Below are positions 53,044 to 61,873 of a DNA stretch of 64,000 nucleotides, piece by piece. Positions within the stretch are counted from its first letter, which is position 1. Each line of letters starts with the position of its first letter. Location of the stretch: contig NZ_JBKHKJ010000017.1 of assembly GCF_046546515.1 (NCBI RefSeq), positions 1 to 64,000 of the forward strand, given 5' to 3'. Below the pieces are notes generated by a model. It was given only the letters and a program-made list of their open reading frames with translations, made no database searches and was not told the DNA's origin. Position numbers and translations under genes: made by a program. This stretch comes from Parasediminibacterium sp046546515. Its GTDB lineage: Bacteria > Bacteroidota > Bacteroidia > Chitinophagales > Chitinophagaceae.

Positions 53044-53544
53044 ATGAAACACAATACATTATCTCAAAAAACAAACACAATAAACAAACAATTAGTAATG
53101 GCTTTTTTTGTAGCCATGATGCTTATCGGTACTGCTTTTACCAAGGCAAATGCCGCCACTACTACTACTGTCAATTCAAATGCAGTAGCCCTTTTTAAAG
53201 AGGCATATAAAAACGTAAGTAAAGTAACTTGGAAAACAACCAAGCTGTTTTCAAAAGCAAGTTTTGTGCAAGATGGCGTAGCAATGGAAGTATTCTACAA
53301 CAATAATGATGGCTCGTTAATAGCTACAAGCAAATCTATCAGCTTTACTACTTTGCCAGCCGCAGCTATCAAATACATCAGCAAAAACTACGCAGCTCCT
53401 AATTATACTTTGAAAAGCTGCATAGAATATACTAATAGCGACAATGAAACGAGCTATTATGTGTCTGTGGAAGGAACAAAAGCCACTAAAGTGCTGGAAG
53501 TAAGCAACAATGGTTCTGTATCGGTTTTTAAAACAATTAAGTAG
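53044..53544 (+). CDS. Secreted PepSY-like protein
   Basis: A 166-residue exported protein: signal peptide residues about 15-38 (MAFFVAMMLIGTAFTKANAA), then one PepSY-like/BLIP-like domain: ALFKEAYKNVSKVTWKTTK, a beta hairpin with YNNNDGSLIATSKSI, LPAAAIKYISKNY, and SYYVSVEGTKATKVLEVSNN. Such proteins are common periplasmic or surface proteins in Bacteroidetes, with a suggested regulatory or scavenging role that is not proven. A long leader precedes it. Confidence 0.7.
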   Translation: MKHNTLSQKTNTINKQLVMAFFVAMMLIGTAFTKANAATTTTVNSNAVALFKEAYKNVSKVTWKTTKLFSKASFVQDGVAMEVFYNNNDGSLIATSKSISFTTLPAAAIKYISKNYAAPNYTLKSCIEYTNSDNETSYYVSVEGTKATKVLEVSNNGSVSVFKTIK

Positions 53545-53604
53545 TATTAAGTATTATTGTGGGGATGGGCCACAAATGCTCGAAAACACTAAGGGGCGCA
53601 AAGT

Positions 53605-53660
53605 AAAAAGTGAAAGAAGAAAAGGTTTTGTAATCTTTTCTTCTTTCACTTTTTTTATTT
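53605..53660 (+). terminator. Hairpin with perfect 20-bp stem
   Basis: Stem AAAAAGTGAAAGAAGAAAAG (53605-53624) and its exact complement (53635-53654), 10-nt loop, then T-run. Embedded in a dispersed-repeat copy (CACTAAGGGGCGCAAAG at 53587; TTTGTGTTACTT at 53731). May terminate the PepSY-like gene. Confidence 0.7.
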
Positions 53661-53769
53661 TAGGACTTTTTTTGGAACACGAAAATTTATTAGTAACAAA
53701 AGTCAAAGGGAGTAGTTCTTTCTGTATTTTTCTTTGTGTTACTTAAATCCTTGATGCGGCAAGTTTAAC

Positions 53770-54732
53770 CTATTTCCTGCCTATCACCTTTTCTACTGCA
53801 GCAACAATATCTGGAGAATCCAAGCCATATTTTTTCAATAGCTCATTAGGCGTGCCGCTTTCACCAAAAGTATCTTTTGTACCCACATACTCAATAGGTA
53901 TAGGAAAGTTTTTAGCAGCTACTTGTGCTATACTGTCGCCCAAGCCGCCCAAAATATTGTGTTCCTCGCAAGTAACAGCACATTTTGTTTTTTTGATAGA
54001 GGCAATAATTGCTTCCGTGTCTAATGGCTTAATGGTATGTATGTTAATCAATTCTACACTTATACCTTTTGCTTCCAAAATTTTACCAGCTTCAATAGCT
54101 TTCCACACCAAATGGCCGCAAGCAAAAATAGTTACATCAGTGCCTTCGCTTAGTTGCTGGGCTTTTCCAATCACAAAATCGCTGCCATCTTCCTTGGTAA
54201 AGTTTGGCCATTTTGGCCTTCCAAAACGTAAGTAAACAGGCCCATCGTAGCTTGCTATGCGTTTAGTAGCTACTTTGGTTTGGTTAAAGTCGCAAGGCAC
54301 AATAACAGTCATGCCAGGCAGCATTTTCATTAACCCTATATCTTCCAGTATCTGGTGCGTGGCACCATCTTCACCCAATGTTAAACCTGCGTGTGAAGAA
54401 CAAATTTTTACATTTTTATTGCTGTATGCAACGCTTTGGCGTATTTGATCATATACACGCCCAGTGCTGAAGTTGGCAAAAGTAGTTGTATAAGGTATTT
54501 TGCCGCCAATAGTTAAACCCGCAGCTACGCCTATCATATTTGCCTCGGCAATGCCGCATTGCACAAAACGCTCTGGTATATCCTTAATAAACGGCCCTAG
54601 TTTAAAAGAACCTGCAAGATCGGCAGTAAGCACTACTACTTTTTCATTCTCTTTTCCTATTTCGTATATGCCTTCCCCAAAACCTGCGCGGGTTTCTTTT
54701 TCGTTCAGCACCTGTATGTCCGTTACTTTCAT
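53770..54732 (-). CDS. Transketolase, C-terminal subunit
   Basis: A 320-residue protein with the pyrimidine-binding (Transket_pyr) domain at 5-170 (AGSFKLGPFIKDIPERFVQC, GIAEANMIGVAAGL, SSHAGLTLGEDGATHQ) and the C-terminal domain at 190-310. It lacks the TPP pyrophosphate-binding domain, which split transketolases carry on a separate N-terminal subunit. That subunit, normally adjacent, is not in the window. Acts in the pentose phosphate pathway as a heteromer. Confidence 0.88.
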   Translation of the reverse strand: MKVTDIQVLNEKETRAGFGEGIYEIGKENEKVVVLTADLAGSFKLGPFIKDIPERFVQCGIAEANMIGVAAGLTIGGKIPYTTTFANFSTGRVYDQIRQSVAYSNKNVKICSSHAGLTLGEDGATHQILEDIGLMKMLPGMTVIVPCDFNQTKVATKRIASYDGPVYLRFGRPKWPNFTKEDGSDFVIGKAQQLSEGTDVTIFACGHLVWKAIEAGKILEAKGISVELINIHTIKPLDTEAIIASIKKTKCAVTCEEHNILGGLGDSIAQVAAKNFPIPIEYVGTKDTFGESGTPNELLKKYGLDSPDIVAAVEKVIGRK

Positions 54733-54825
54733 TGGTTCAACTTATTATCGGTTAAAAAATTTAATGCAAATTAAAGAAATTATAGGCTAGGCACTACTAT
54801 TTTGTTATTGATTTATACAACCTAT

Positions 54826-57800
54826 TTAAGGTTTATTTACTACTGTATCCAAAAAATCAATGTCTTTTACATTGCCTGTCCTTTTTAGCACGCCCCAGTT
54901 TTGCAGCTCGCCTTTTAATGCCCGGCGCATAGACCTGTAAAGTACGAGCAGCATTAACCACCTGTAAATAAACCTTTGCGGTATCAGCCATATTAGTTTT
55001 ACTGGGTTTTCTTTATCGAATAAAAAGGAAATAGCTGCTATAATGGCATCAATAACCGTAAATAGTACATAATACCATAATATCTTGCTTGCATTGTCTG
55101 TAAACAAACCAAAAATCATTAATACGTCTGCAATAGGGGAGAAGAGGGGTACTATATATTTAAAAATTAATATATCTGGAAGGGCTATCCATCCGAGTGA
55201 TTTATTTTTGCTGCTGAACAATTGGTCTGTGTGTTTCCAAAAGGTTTGCATCACGCCAAAACTCCAGCGGTAACGCTGCTTCATAAATTGTTTCAGGCTT
55301 TCTGGCACTTCGGTATAGGCAACGGCTTTTGGCTCGTTGGTAACAATATACCCGGCACGCAAAATACGGATAGTAAGGTCGCAGTCTTCGGCAAGGGTGT
55401 CTGTCGTAAACCCACCTGCATCCACGATAGCCTGTTTTTTAAACGCTCCTATAGCCCCTGGCACTACTGTTATGGCATTGGCATAAGCAAAACCTTTCCT
55501 GTCAAAATTTTGGCTGGTGATGTATTCAATATTCTGCCATTTCGTTAAAATATTCACCTCATTGCCAACTTTTACCACACCTGCCACAGCCCCGATTTCT
55601 TCTTTTGGATTAGGGTTCATTAAAAAATGCTTCATCATTAAATGCACCGCATTTGGAGCAAGCTTGGTATCAGCATCTATGCATACCACATAAGCAGCAC
55701 TGGTTTTGTCAATACCAAAATTCAAGGCAGATGCTTTGCCACCATTTACTTTGGTAAATAATTTGATGATAGGGTGGCCACTGAATACATTTTGTACTAT
55801 TTGCCAGGTTGCATCTTTGCTACCGTCATCAATAAAAATGATATTGTAATTCGGATAGTCACACTTCAACAAATTGGTCAATGAGCTTATTACATTCACT
55901 TCTTCGTTATAAGCTGGCACAATGATAGAGACAAGCGGGTAACTATCCACCAATTCATTATAAATAATATGCCTTTCCTTTTTCCTTTGCAGGAACGAAA
56001 GGAAACCGAGTATCAGCAACCTTATGGCACTCATAGCCATGAATACCAAAAACAAAGCAAAGAAGAAATGGCTGCTGATATATACTGCCTCTGCCCAGAA
56101 ATAATTTATTTTGAGCTTAAAATAATCTTTCCCATCTACAAAAGGCATTACATCGTCTCTTTTCTTGCCTAATAAATCTGCAACTGTAGTAAATGTATAA
56201 CCCCTTGACTCAAAATAACGGATAAGCATCCCAGTGGCTAATACCGTTTGGCTTCTGTCGCCCCCTCCATCGTGCAGCAATATAATGGTGCTGCTATCCC
56301 CATTCCTGGTATGCTCGGCGTGCGAGTTTACTACCCTGTTAAAAATAGTATCTGCCGTGTAATCTTTTACTTCCCCCCGTTGCCAGTCTTCTGGGTCTAG
56401 ACTTTCACCGACGGTAATATAGTTCCTCGTCCGGCTAAGTGCCACAGGCACGAGCTCTTCATTTTTTTCAGGCTCGCTGTCCGCATTAAAAGGAGCCCTG
56501 AACATTGTAGTGCTGCGCCCAGTAAGCGCCTCAATCAAAAGCTGCGTTGCGTCCATTTCCAGCAAAGCTCTTTCTTTACTCACCTTGCTCATGTCTGGGT
56601 GGGTAAATGTGTGGTTGCCAATTTCATGGCCATCTTTCAAAATCCTTTTTACTAGTGGTATGTTGTTTTCAGCTTCTAAGCCTATCAGGAAAAAAGTAGC
56701 AGGTACATGGTAATAAGCCAGCGTGTCTAATATCTCCTTTGTGTATTTAGGGTCTGGGCCATCATCGTACGTCAGTACCAGCTTTGGTTTGTTTGTTTTC
56801 CCAAATTTCTTTACCACATAAGTAGAGGGCAGCACATCATAGTTTTCTTCTGTTATCAACATGCTGGGTTTATCTACCTCCACAGTAATATGCCCGTCTT
56901 TTGGCGAAGCCAGTACATCTAATATTTCCCCTTCTCCAATATAATCCACGGCATTGCTTCCAGTTACTTTGCTAAATTCCGAAAAATTGAATTTCTGTAA
57001 CGCAGACCTATTCATCGGAAGGTTATAAAAATCCCATATCCTGTTATCTTCCGATCCAAGCCGCCATAAGGAAGTGCCCGCCAAACCATATTCAGTAGAA
57101 AACCTAAGTGTATTGAAATTGGTAGCTGCATCTACAAAATGCACATTATGTATGGAGTCTTTGTCATCATAGTACTGATAGCTTAGGTTGTAACTGTCAT
57201 CATCAAAGTCAATAACTGCATCACTCTCCCTTGCAGTTACCAAAGCTTGCTGGTAAGTAAGCAATTTGACTGTATCTCTTTTATCCCAACCCCAATCGTA
57301 CCCTTGGGCTGCTAAGCTCAATATAATTTTGTTGGGCGGGATATTCTTTGCAAATTTATCTACTACCGCTTCTATCCATTTTTGCCCACAAATAGGCCCA
57401 GGCTTTGTTGATTCACCATGCTCGTCAAAGGCCATTAAAAAAAAGTAATCGTTTGTTTTATTCTCTGTAGTAAAATCGTTGTAGGCTACATGTGGGTATA
57501 TTTTCTCCGTAACAAGAAAATTTTGTGCATGCAATTGTTTATACAAACTTTTTTTAAATGCGTTTAAAGCGACTTTATTTGGGTTTACCTCGTCAAAATC
57601 TATGTTTACCCCAACAAACTTAAATTTTGCGAGTGTTTTTATAATATCTGCTATCAACTTTTCCCGTTTTATAGGGTCATTGATAACACGCCTAAAAGCA
57701 TCTGTAGTTGGTTGTGTATTAATACTATTGGAGAGCATGGGCATCATTTGAACCTGAGCCCTTTTGATAACATCATAGTCTCTTTTTTCTATATTAACTA

Positions 57801-58269
57801 TTAATGTATCTGCATTTGGGTCAATAAAAAACCATTCAGGTATTACTAAGTTCAACTTAGACACATTTTTTTTTAGCGACAAATGAGCTTGCAAATCCCA
57901 ATTCATATAAAATGCTGCACGGATACCTAGGCTGTCGTTAAACAAACTAGATGAAGACAAGTTTAAGGCAGTATCATTTTGCCCTTGCCCTCTACCCACT
58001 GCCCATTGTCCACTTATATATTTGCTAAACCCCCTGAATTTCTTGCCAATTTCACTTTCACGATAGGCAGGTATATTACCAGATAATACTTTTTTAATAG
58101 CCCTTGATTCCAAAGGAATCTTGCTTTCAGACGTTGCTATACTCCTAAGCGTAATGGTGATAACAACAATCACAATTACAACAATAAGGGCAATAATCCT
58201 TAACCCCCATTTAAGCCTTTGCCAACGAGTAGGGTTGTTTGTTTGAAAAATTTGTGCTGAATGAGGCAT
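54826..58269 (-). CDS. Fusion of GH18-like, polysaccharide deacetylase and GT2 domains
   Basis: A 1147-residue trifunctional-looking membrane protein. Membrane anchor about 22-47; GH18-like barrel about 120-440 with VNIDFDEV near 220 at the active-site strand, where Asp takes the place of the catalytic Glu; CE4/NodB deacetylase about 495-715 (LTYDDGPDP, GNHTFTHPD, MFRAPFN); membrane segment about 735-760; GT2 synthase about 778-1010 (SIIVPAYNEE, DADTK, AEDCD, KQRYRW) and C-terminal membrane helices. Likely polymerises, deacetylates and trims an N-acetylhexosamine polymer such as PNAG or chitin-like glycan. Monocistronic or with the transketolase subunit. Confidence 0.9.
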   Translation of the reverse strand: MPHSAQIFQTNNPTRWQRLKWGLRIIALIVVIVIVVITITLRSIATSESKIPLESRAIKKVLSGNIPAYRESEIGKKFRGFSKYISGQWAVGRGQGQNDTALNLSSSSLFNDSLGIRAAFYMNWDLQAHLSLKKNVSKLNLVIPEWFFIDPNADTLIVNIEKRDYDVIKRAQVQMMPMLSNSINTQPTTDAFRRVINDPIKREKLIADIIKTLAKFKFVGVNIDFDEVNPNKVALNAFKKSLYKQLHAQNFLVTEKIYPHVAYNDFTTENKTNDYFFLMAFDEHGESTKPGPICGQKWIEAVVDKFAKNIPPNKIILSLAAQGYDWGWDKRDTVKLLTYQQALVTARESDAVIDFDDDSYNLSYQYYDDKDSIHNVHFVDAATNFNTLRFSTEYGLAGTSLWRLGSEDNRIWDFYNLPMNRSALQKFNFSEFSKVTGSNAVDYIGEGEILDVLASPKDGHITVEVDKPSMLITEENYDVLPSTYVVKKFGKTNKPKLVLTYDDGPDPKYTKEILDTLAYYHVPATFFLIGLEAENNIPLVKRILKDGHEIGNHTFTHPDMSKVSKERALLEMDATQLLIEALTGRSTTMFRAPFNADSEPEKNEELVPVALSRTRNYITVGESLDPEDWQRGEVKDYTADTIFNRVVNSHAEHTRNGDSSTIILLHDGGGDRSQTVLATGMLIRYFESRGYTFTTVADLLGKKRDDVMPFVDGKDYFKLKINYFWAEAVYISSHFFFALFLVFMAMSAIRLLILGFLSFLQRKKERHIIYNELVDSYPLVSIIVPAYNEEVNVISSLTNLLKCDYPNYNIIFIDDGSKDATWQIVQNVFSGHPIIKLFTKVNGGKASALNFGIDKTSAAYVVCIDADTKLAPNAVHLMMKHFLMNPNPKEEIGAVAGVVKVGNEVNILTKWQNIEYITSQNFDRKGFAYANAITVVPGAIGAFKKQAIVDAGGFTTDTLAEDCDLTIRILRAGYIVTNEPKAVAYTEVPESLKQFMKQRYRWSFGVMQTFWKHTDQLFSSKNKSLGWIALPDILIFKYIVPLFSPIADVLMIFGLFTDNASKILWYYVLFTVIDAIIAAISFLFDKENPVKLIWLIPQRFIYRWLMLLVLYRSMRRALKGELQNWGVLKRTGNVKDIDFLDTVVNKP

Positions 58270-58377
58270 ACCTAATATAATACTATAAGGTACAAAGATG
58301 CACTGTAATTACGTTATTTACTGGTTAAATAGCAACCTAAAAACTAAAAAGCAGAATAAATAATTAGATTTTTCCAA

Positions 58378-58953
58378 TTATTTATAATATCCATTCTCTA
58401 TAATTTCATGGTTCACTATGTCAGAAACAAGGTACTGAATACTTTTCCCATCCTTTATCCGGCTTCGGATAGCAGTGGCAGATATTTCCAGCAAAGGGGC
58501 ATCTAGTATTTTCAAACCTTTTTTTACGTTTATCGAATTATTGACAGAAAATCCCGGCCTGTTATAAACAATAAAAGGATAATTGGCGAGTAATATTTGA
58601 GCGTTTTTCCAGTTATTTATATTTAAAAAACTGTCACTGCCCATTACTATGTTAAAGTCATGCAACGGGTATTTTTCTTGAAGGTAAATTAGGGTATCGA
58701 TAGTATAAGAGGGTTTTGGTAGCTTAAATTCCACATCCGATGCTTTTAGCAACTTATTGCCCTCGACAGCCTTTTGCACTAGGTGCAAGCGGTGGTATTC
58801 GTTCAGTAAATGATGCGAAGGTTTTAATGGGTTTTGCGGGCTTATTACCAGCCACACTTGGTCTACATCAGTAAAATTAGCTACATGGTTAGCAATAATT
58901 AAGTGGCCAATATGGATAGGATTGAAAGAACCGAAGTACAAACCAATTTTCAT
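58378..58953 (-). CDS. nadD: Nicotinate-nucleotide adenylyltransferase
   Basis: A 191-residue enzyme adenylating nicotinate mononucleotide to deamido-NAD. GLYFGSFNPIHIGHLIIA carries the (H/T)xGH nucleotidyl motif, IVMGSDSFLNINNWKN the central region, and ISATAIRSRI the ISSTxIR-type motif. Lies 9 bp after feoA in the same direction, so co-transcribed. nadA is at 62757 in the same area. Confidence 0.95.
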   Translation of the reverse strand: MKIGLYFGSFNPIHIGHLIIANHVANFTDVDQVWLVISPQNPLKPSHHLLNEYHRLHLVQKAVEGNKLLKASDVEFKLPKPSYTIDTLIYLQEKYPLHDFNIVMGSDSFLNINNWKNAQILLANYPFIVYNRPGFSVNNSINVKKGLKILDAPLLEISATAIRSRIKDGKSIQYLVSDIVNHEIIENGYYK

Positions 58954-58962
58954 GTGGCTAAT

Positions 58963-59190
58963 TTAGGCTTCTTCCTCCAAAAAAATACTGTTTGCCTCGC
59001 TCAAACGCAGGCTTAAATTATATCCTGCTACAGATATAGAAATAGGGTCGCCCAAGGGTGCTACTTGTATTACTTTCACTATCTCTCCTGGCACGCAGCC
59101 CATTTCCATTAGCTTTATAAAAATATCATCTTTCTCAAATGAATGTATTATTGCTTTATGCCCCACCCTTAACTCACTTAGCCTTTTCAT
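58963..59190 (-). CDS. feoA: Ferrous iron transport protein A
   Basis: A 75-residue SH3-like FeoA: LSELRVGHKAIIHSFEKDD, IFIKLMEMGCVPGEIVKVIQ and GDPISISVAGYNLSLRLSEA are canonical. It supports FeoB-mediated Fe(II) uptake. Starts at ATG 59190 (an ATG two codons upstream is possible). Separated from feoB at 2297 by about 55 kb and paired instead with nadD. Confidence 0.93.
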   Translation of the reverse strand: MKRLSELRVGHKAIIHSFEKDDIFIKLMEMGCVPGEIVKVIQVAPLGDPISISVAGYNLSLRLSEANSIFLEEEA

Positions 59191-59225
59191 TATCACTTAT
59201 TAAACAGCTAAAATATACTGTACTG

Positions 59226-59233
59226 CAAAAGTA
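59226..59233 (-). promoter_or_regulatory. -7 box TACTTTTG of feoA-nadD
   Basis: Exact TAnnTTTG on the minus strand, 35 bp before feoA. Confidence 0.45.
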
Positions 59234-59294
59234 AATTGACTAGCTGCCATTTTGTTACGAATTTTGGAGTAACCTTTGCATTAACAGATATTAT

Positions 59295-59723
59295 ATGCCA
59301 ATCGTTAAATTCAATTATGCAGACAGGAAGCTATCTTTTCCTGATAAAACCAAGCTTAAAAACTTCATTGCAGCCTTATTTACCAAGGAAGGAAAGGAAT
59401 TAGATAGTATCAATTATATATTTTGTTCCGACGATTACTTGCTACAAATAAATAACAACCATCTAAACCACGATTATTATACTGATATTATCACTTTTTC
59501 CTTACAAGAAAAGGGCGAACCTATAATAGGGGAGGTGTATATTAGTTTAGATAGAATAAAGGATAACGCCATTATACAAGGCACAAATCTTATTAATGAA
59601 ACACTAAGGGTAATATTTCATGGATGCTTACACCTCTGTGGTTATAAAGACAAAACTAAAAAGGATATTAAAGCAATGAGAGGTAAAGAAGATTTTTATA
59701 TTACTCAATATATTTCCTTGTAA
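59295..59723 (+). CDS. ybeY: Endoribonuclease YbeY
   Basis: A 142-residue rRNA maturation factor. YTDIITFSLQEKGEPIIGEVYIS and HGCLHLCGYKDKTKKD; the usual HGxLHLxGYDH has Lys-Asp for Asp-His, as I recall for other Bacteroidetes, so the third metal ligand is altered. Processes 16S rRNA 3' end and supports ribosome quality control. Confidence 0.93.
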   Translation: MPIVKFNYADRKLSFPDKTKLKNFIAALFTKEGKELDSINYIFCSDDYLLQINNNHLNHDYYTDIITFSLQEKGEPIIGEVYISLDRIKDNAIIQGTNLINETLRVIFHGCLHLCGYKDKTKKDIKAMRGKEDFYITQYISL

Positions 59724-59726
59724 TAT

Positions 59727-59742
59727 TGTTCCACGTGGAACA
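59727..59742. promoter_or_regulatory. parS-like palindrome 1
   Basis: Perfect 16-bp palindrome TGTTCCACGTGGAACA, close to the ParB-binding consensus TGTTTCACGTGAAACA. Second copy 89 bp downstream. Confidence 0.8.
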
Positions 59743-59815
59743 TAATATACTCTAACGATACATATCTAGCCTTTAATTTTTAATTTCTTAAATATTTTCA
59801 ATTTAAAATCACTAG

Positions 59816-59831
59816 TGTTCCACGTGGAACA
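59816..59831. promoter_or_regulatory. parS-like palindrome 2
   Basis: Identical TGTTCCACGTGGAACA. The pair lies just before mnmG, a gene often near oriC and parAB. Confidence 0.8.
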
Positions 59832-59861
59832 CTGTCTTTTTACCTGTTTATTTTTATCCTT

Positions 59862-59903
59862 TTCTTCGTGCAACTTTGAGCCTTTGTGCCTTCGTGGTAA
59901 AAG
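59862..59903. repeat. Dispersed ACGAAGGCAC-type repeat, single arm
   Basis: TTCTTCGTGCAACTTTGAGC then CTTTGTGCCTTCGTGGTAAAA, nearly identical to the arm at 20711-20751. Confidence 0.7.
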
Positions 59904-59917
59904 CCAACTACAATAAT

Positions 59918-59925
59918 TATCTTTG
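59918..59925 (+). promoter_or_regulatory. -7 box TATCTTTG of mnmG
   Basis: Exact TAnnTTTG 19 bp before the ATG at 59945. Confidence 0.45.
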
Positions 59926-59944
59926 CACACTAATTTACAAATAA

Positions 59945-61813
59945 ATGTTTTCAGAATACGATGTAATAGTAGTGGGTGCAGGACATGCGGGTAGTGAAGC
60001 CGCAGCCGCAGCCGCTAATATGGGCAGCAAGGTTTTACTAATAACAATGAATATGCAAACTATTGGACAAATGAGCTGCAACCCAGCAATGGGTGGTATA
60101 GCAAAAGGTCAGATAGTGCGTGAAATAGATGCAATGGGTGGCTACAGCGGCATAGTAACCGATAAAACCATGATACAATTCAGGATGCTCAATAAAAGTA
60201 AAGGTCCAGCCATGTGGAGTCCTAGAGCGCAAAACGATAGGATGCAGTTTGCAACTACATGGAGGGAGATGCTGGAACAAACACCTAATGTGGACTTCTA
60301 TCAGGATATGGTTAGTTCTATTATCATAGAAAATGGTAAAGCTTGTGGTGTAGTTACTGGACTAGGTAATACTATCCGTTCTAAAAGTGTTGTTGTAACA
60401 AGTGGTACTTTCTTAAATGGCATTATCCATATAGGTGAAAAGCAATTAGGTGGGGGCAGGGTAGGGGAGAAAGCCGCTACGGGTATTACAGAGCAATTAG
60501 TTGCTTATGGTTTTGATAGCGACCGCTTGAAGACTGGCACACCACCAAGGGTAGATAGCCGTAGCCTTGATTACTCCAAGATGGAAGAACAAAAAGGCGA
60601 TGATTTTATCACAGGCTTTTCTTATTTAGACATAGACCGCATTAAGCCTGACCAACAAAGGAGCTGCCACATAACCTATACCAATACAAATGTACACGAA
60701 ATATTAAAGACAGGTTTTGATCGTAGCCCTATGTACCAGGGTAGGATTGAAGGCCGTGGTCCAAGATACTGCCCTAGCATAGAGGATAAAATAAACAGGT
60801 TTGCAGAAAGGGACAGGCATCAGTTGTTTGTAGAACCAGAAGGTTGGAACACAGTGGAGATATATGTAAATGGCTTTTCTACCTCATTGCCAGAAGATGT
60901 TCAGGTAAAAGCTTTACGAACCGTACCAGGTTTTGAGAACTGTAAGTTCTTTAGGCCAGGCTATGCAATAGAGTATGATTACTTTCCACCTACACAGTTG
61001 ACCAATACGTTGGAAACTAAGCTTATCCAGAACCTATTCTTTGCTGGGCAAATAAATGGGACTACGGGGTATGAAGAAGCTGCTTGTCAGGGTTTAATGG
61101 CTGGTATTAATGCACACAGAAAATCTCACCATTTAGAACAATTGGTATTGAGCAGGAGCGAAGCCTATATTGGTGTACTGATAGATGACCTCATAAATAA
61201 AGGCACAGACGAACCTTACCGCATGTTTACCAGCCGTGCAGAATACAGGACATTGCTAAGGCAAGACAATGCAGATATACGCCTGACTGAATTAAGCTAT
61301 AACCTTGGCCTAGCCAAACAAGAACGTTTGGATAAAGTACTGGCCAAGAAGAAAGGGGTGAATGAAATTAAAAAAATAATGGCTGGGTTTAATGTTGAGG
61401 CAGATGATATTAACCCATACTTTGAAACTATACAATCTTCACCCATTGATGAAAAACAAAAGGCTAGTAAAATAATCCTGCGGCCTAATGTAGAGCTGGG
61501 TAATATGTTGGCCTATGTTCCTACTTTATCTACAGCTTTAGCCGAGTATGATACAGACACAGTAGAACAAGCCGAAATACAAATAAAGTACGAACAGTAC
61601 ATTAAACGCGAAGAAGAACTAGTACAAAAGATGAGCCACCTGGAAAACATGGTTATACCAGATAGTTTTAATTTTGATAAGCTAAATGCTATCTCCAATG
61701 AAGCTTTACAAAAGTTCAAAAAAATACGCCCAAAAACATTGGGGCAAGCAAGTAGGATAAGCGGGGTTAATCCTAGTGATATTCAGATATTGATGGTGTT
61801 TATGGGGAGGTAG
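59945..61813 (+). CDS. mnmG: tRNA uridine-5-carboxymethylaminomethyl modification enzyme
   Basis: A 622-residue FAD enzyme (GidA) that with MnmE modifies wobble U34. FAD motif VVGAGHAGSEAA at 8-19, CNPAMGGIAKGQIVREID, GTFLNGIIHIGEK, the MnmG signature GTPPRVDSRSLDYSKM, RPGYAIEYDYFPPTQL, and TGYEEAACQGLMAGINAH are all present. Length is normal. Preceded by two parS-like sites, ended by a bidirectional terminator. Confidence 0.97.
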   Translation: MFSEYDVIVVGAGHAGSEAAAAAANMGSKVLLITMNMQTIGQMSCNPAMGGIAKGQIVREIDAMGGYSGIVTDKTMIQFRMLNKSKGPAMWSPRAQNDRMQFATTWREMLEQTPNVDFYQDMVSSIIIENGKACGVVTGLGNTIRSKSVVVTSGTFLNGIIHIGEKQLGGGRVGEKAATGITEQLVAYGFDSDRLKTGTPPRVDSRSLDYSKMEEQKGDDFITGFSYLDIDRIKPDQQRSCHITYTNTNVHEILKTGFDRSPMYQGRIEGRGPRYCPSIEDKINRFAERDRHQLFVEPEGWNTVEIYVNGFSTSLPEDVQVKALRTVPGFENCKFFRPGYAIEYDYFPPTQLTNTLETKLIQNLFFAGQINGTTGYEEAACQGLMAGINAHRKSHHLEQLVLSRSEAYIGVLIDDLINKGTDEPYRMFTSRAEYRTLLRQDNADIRLTELSYNLGLAKQERLDKVLAKKKGVNEIKKIMAGFNVEADDINPYFETIQSSPIDEKQKASKIILRPNVELGNMLAYVPTLSTALAEYDTDTVEQAEIQIKYEQYIKREEELVQKMSHLENMVIPDSFNFDKLNAISNEALQKFKKIRPKTLGQASRISGVNPSDIQILMVFMGR

Positions 61814-61821
61814 TATTCATA

Positions 61822-61864
61822 TTAGTCAATTTTGAAAGTTTTTTAAACCTTTAAAATTGACTAA
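61822..61864. terminator. Bidirectional terminator after mnmG
   Basis: Perfect 12-bp stem TTAGTCAATTTT / AAAATTGACTAA with an inner AAAG / CTTT pairing. Faces the convergent hypothetical genes. Confidence 0.85.
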
Positions 61865-61873
61865 ATACTTATC

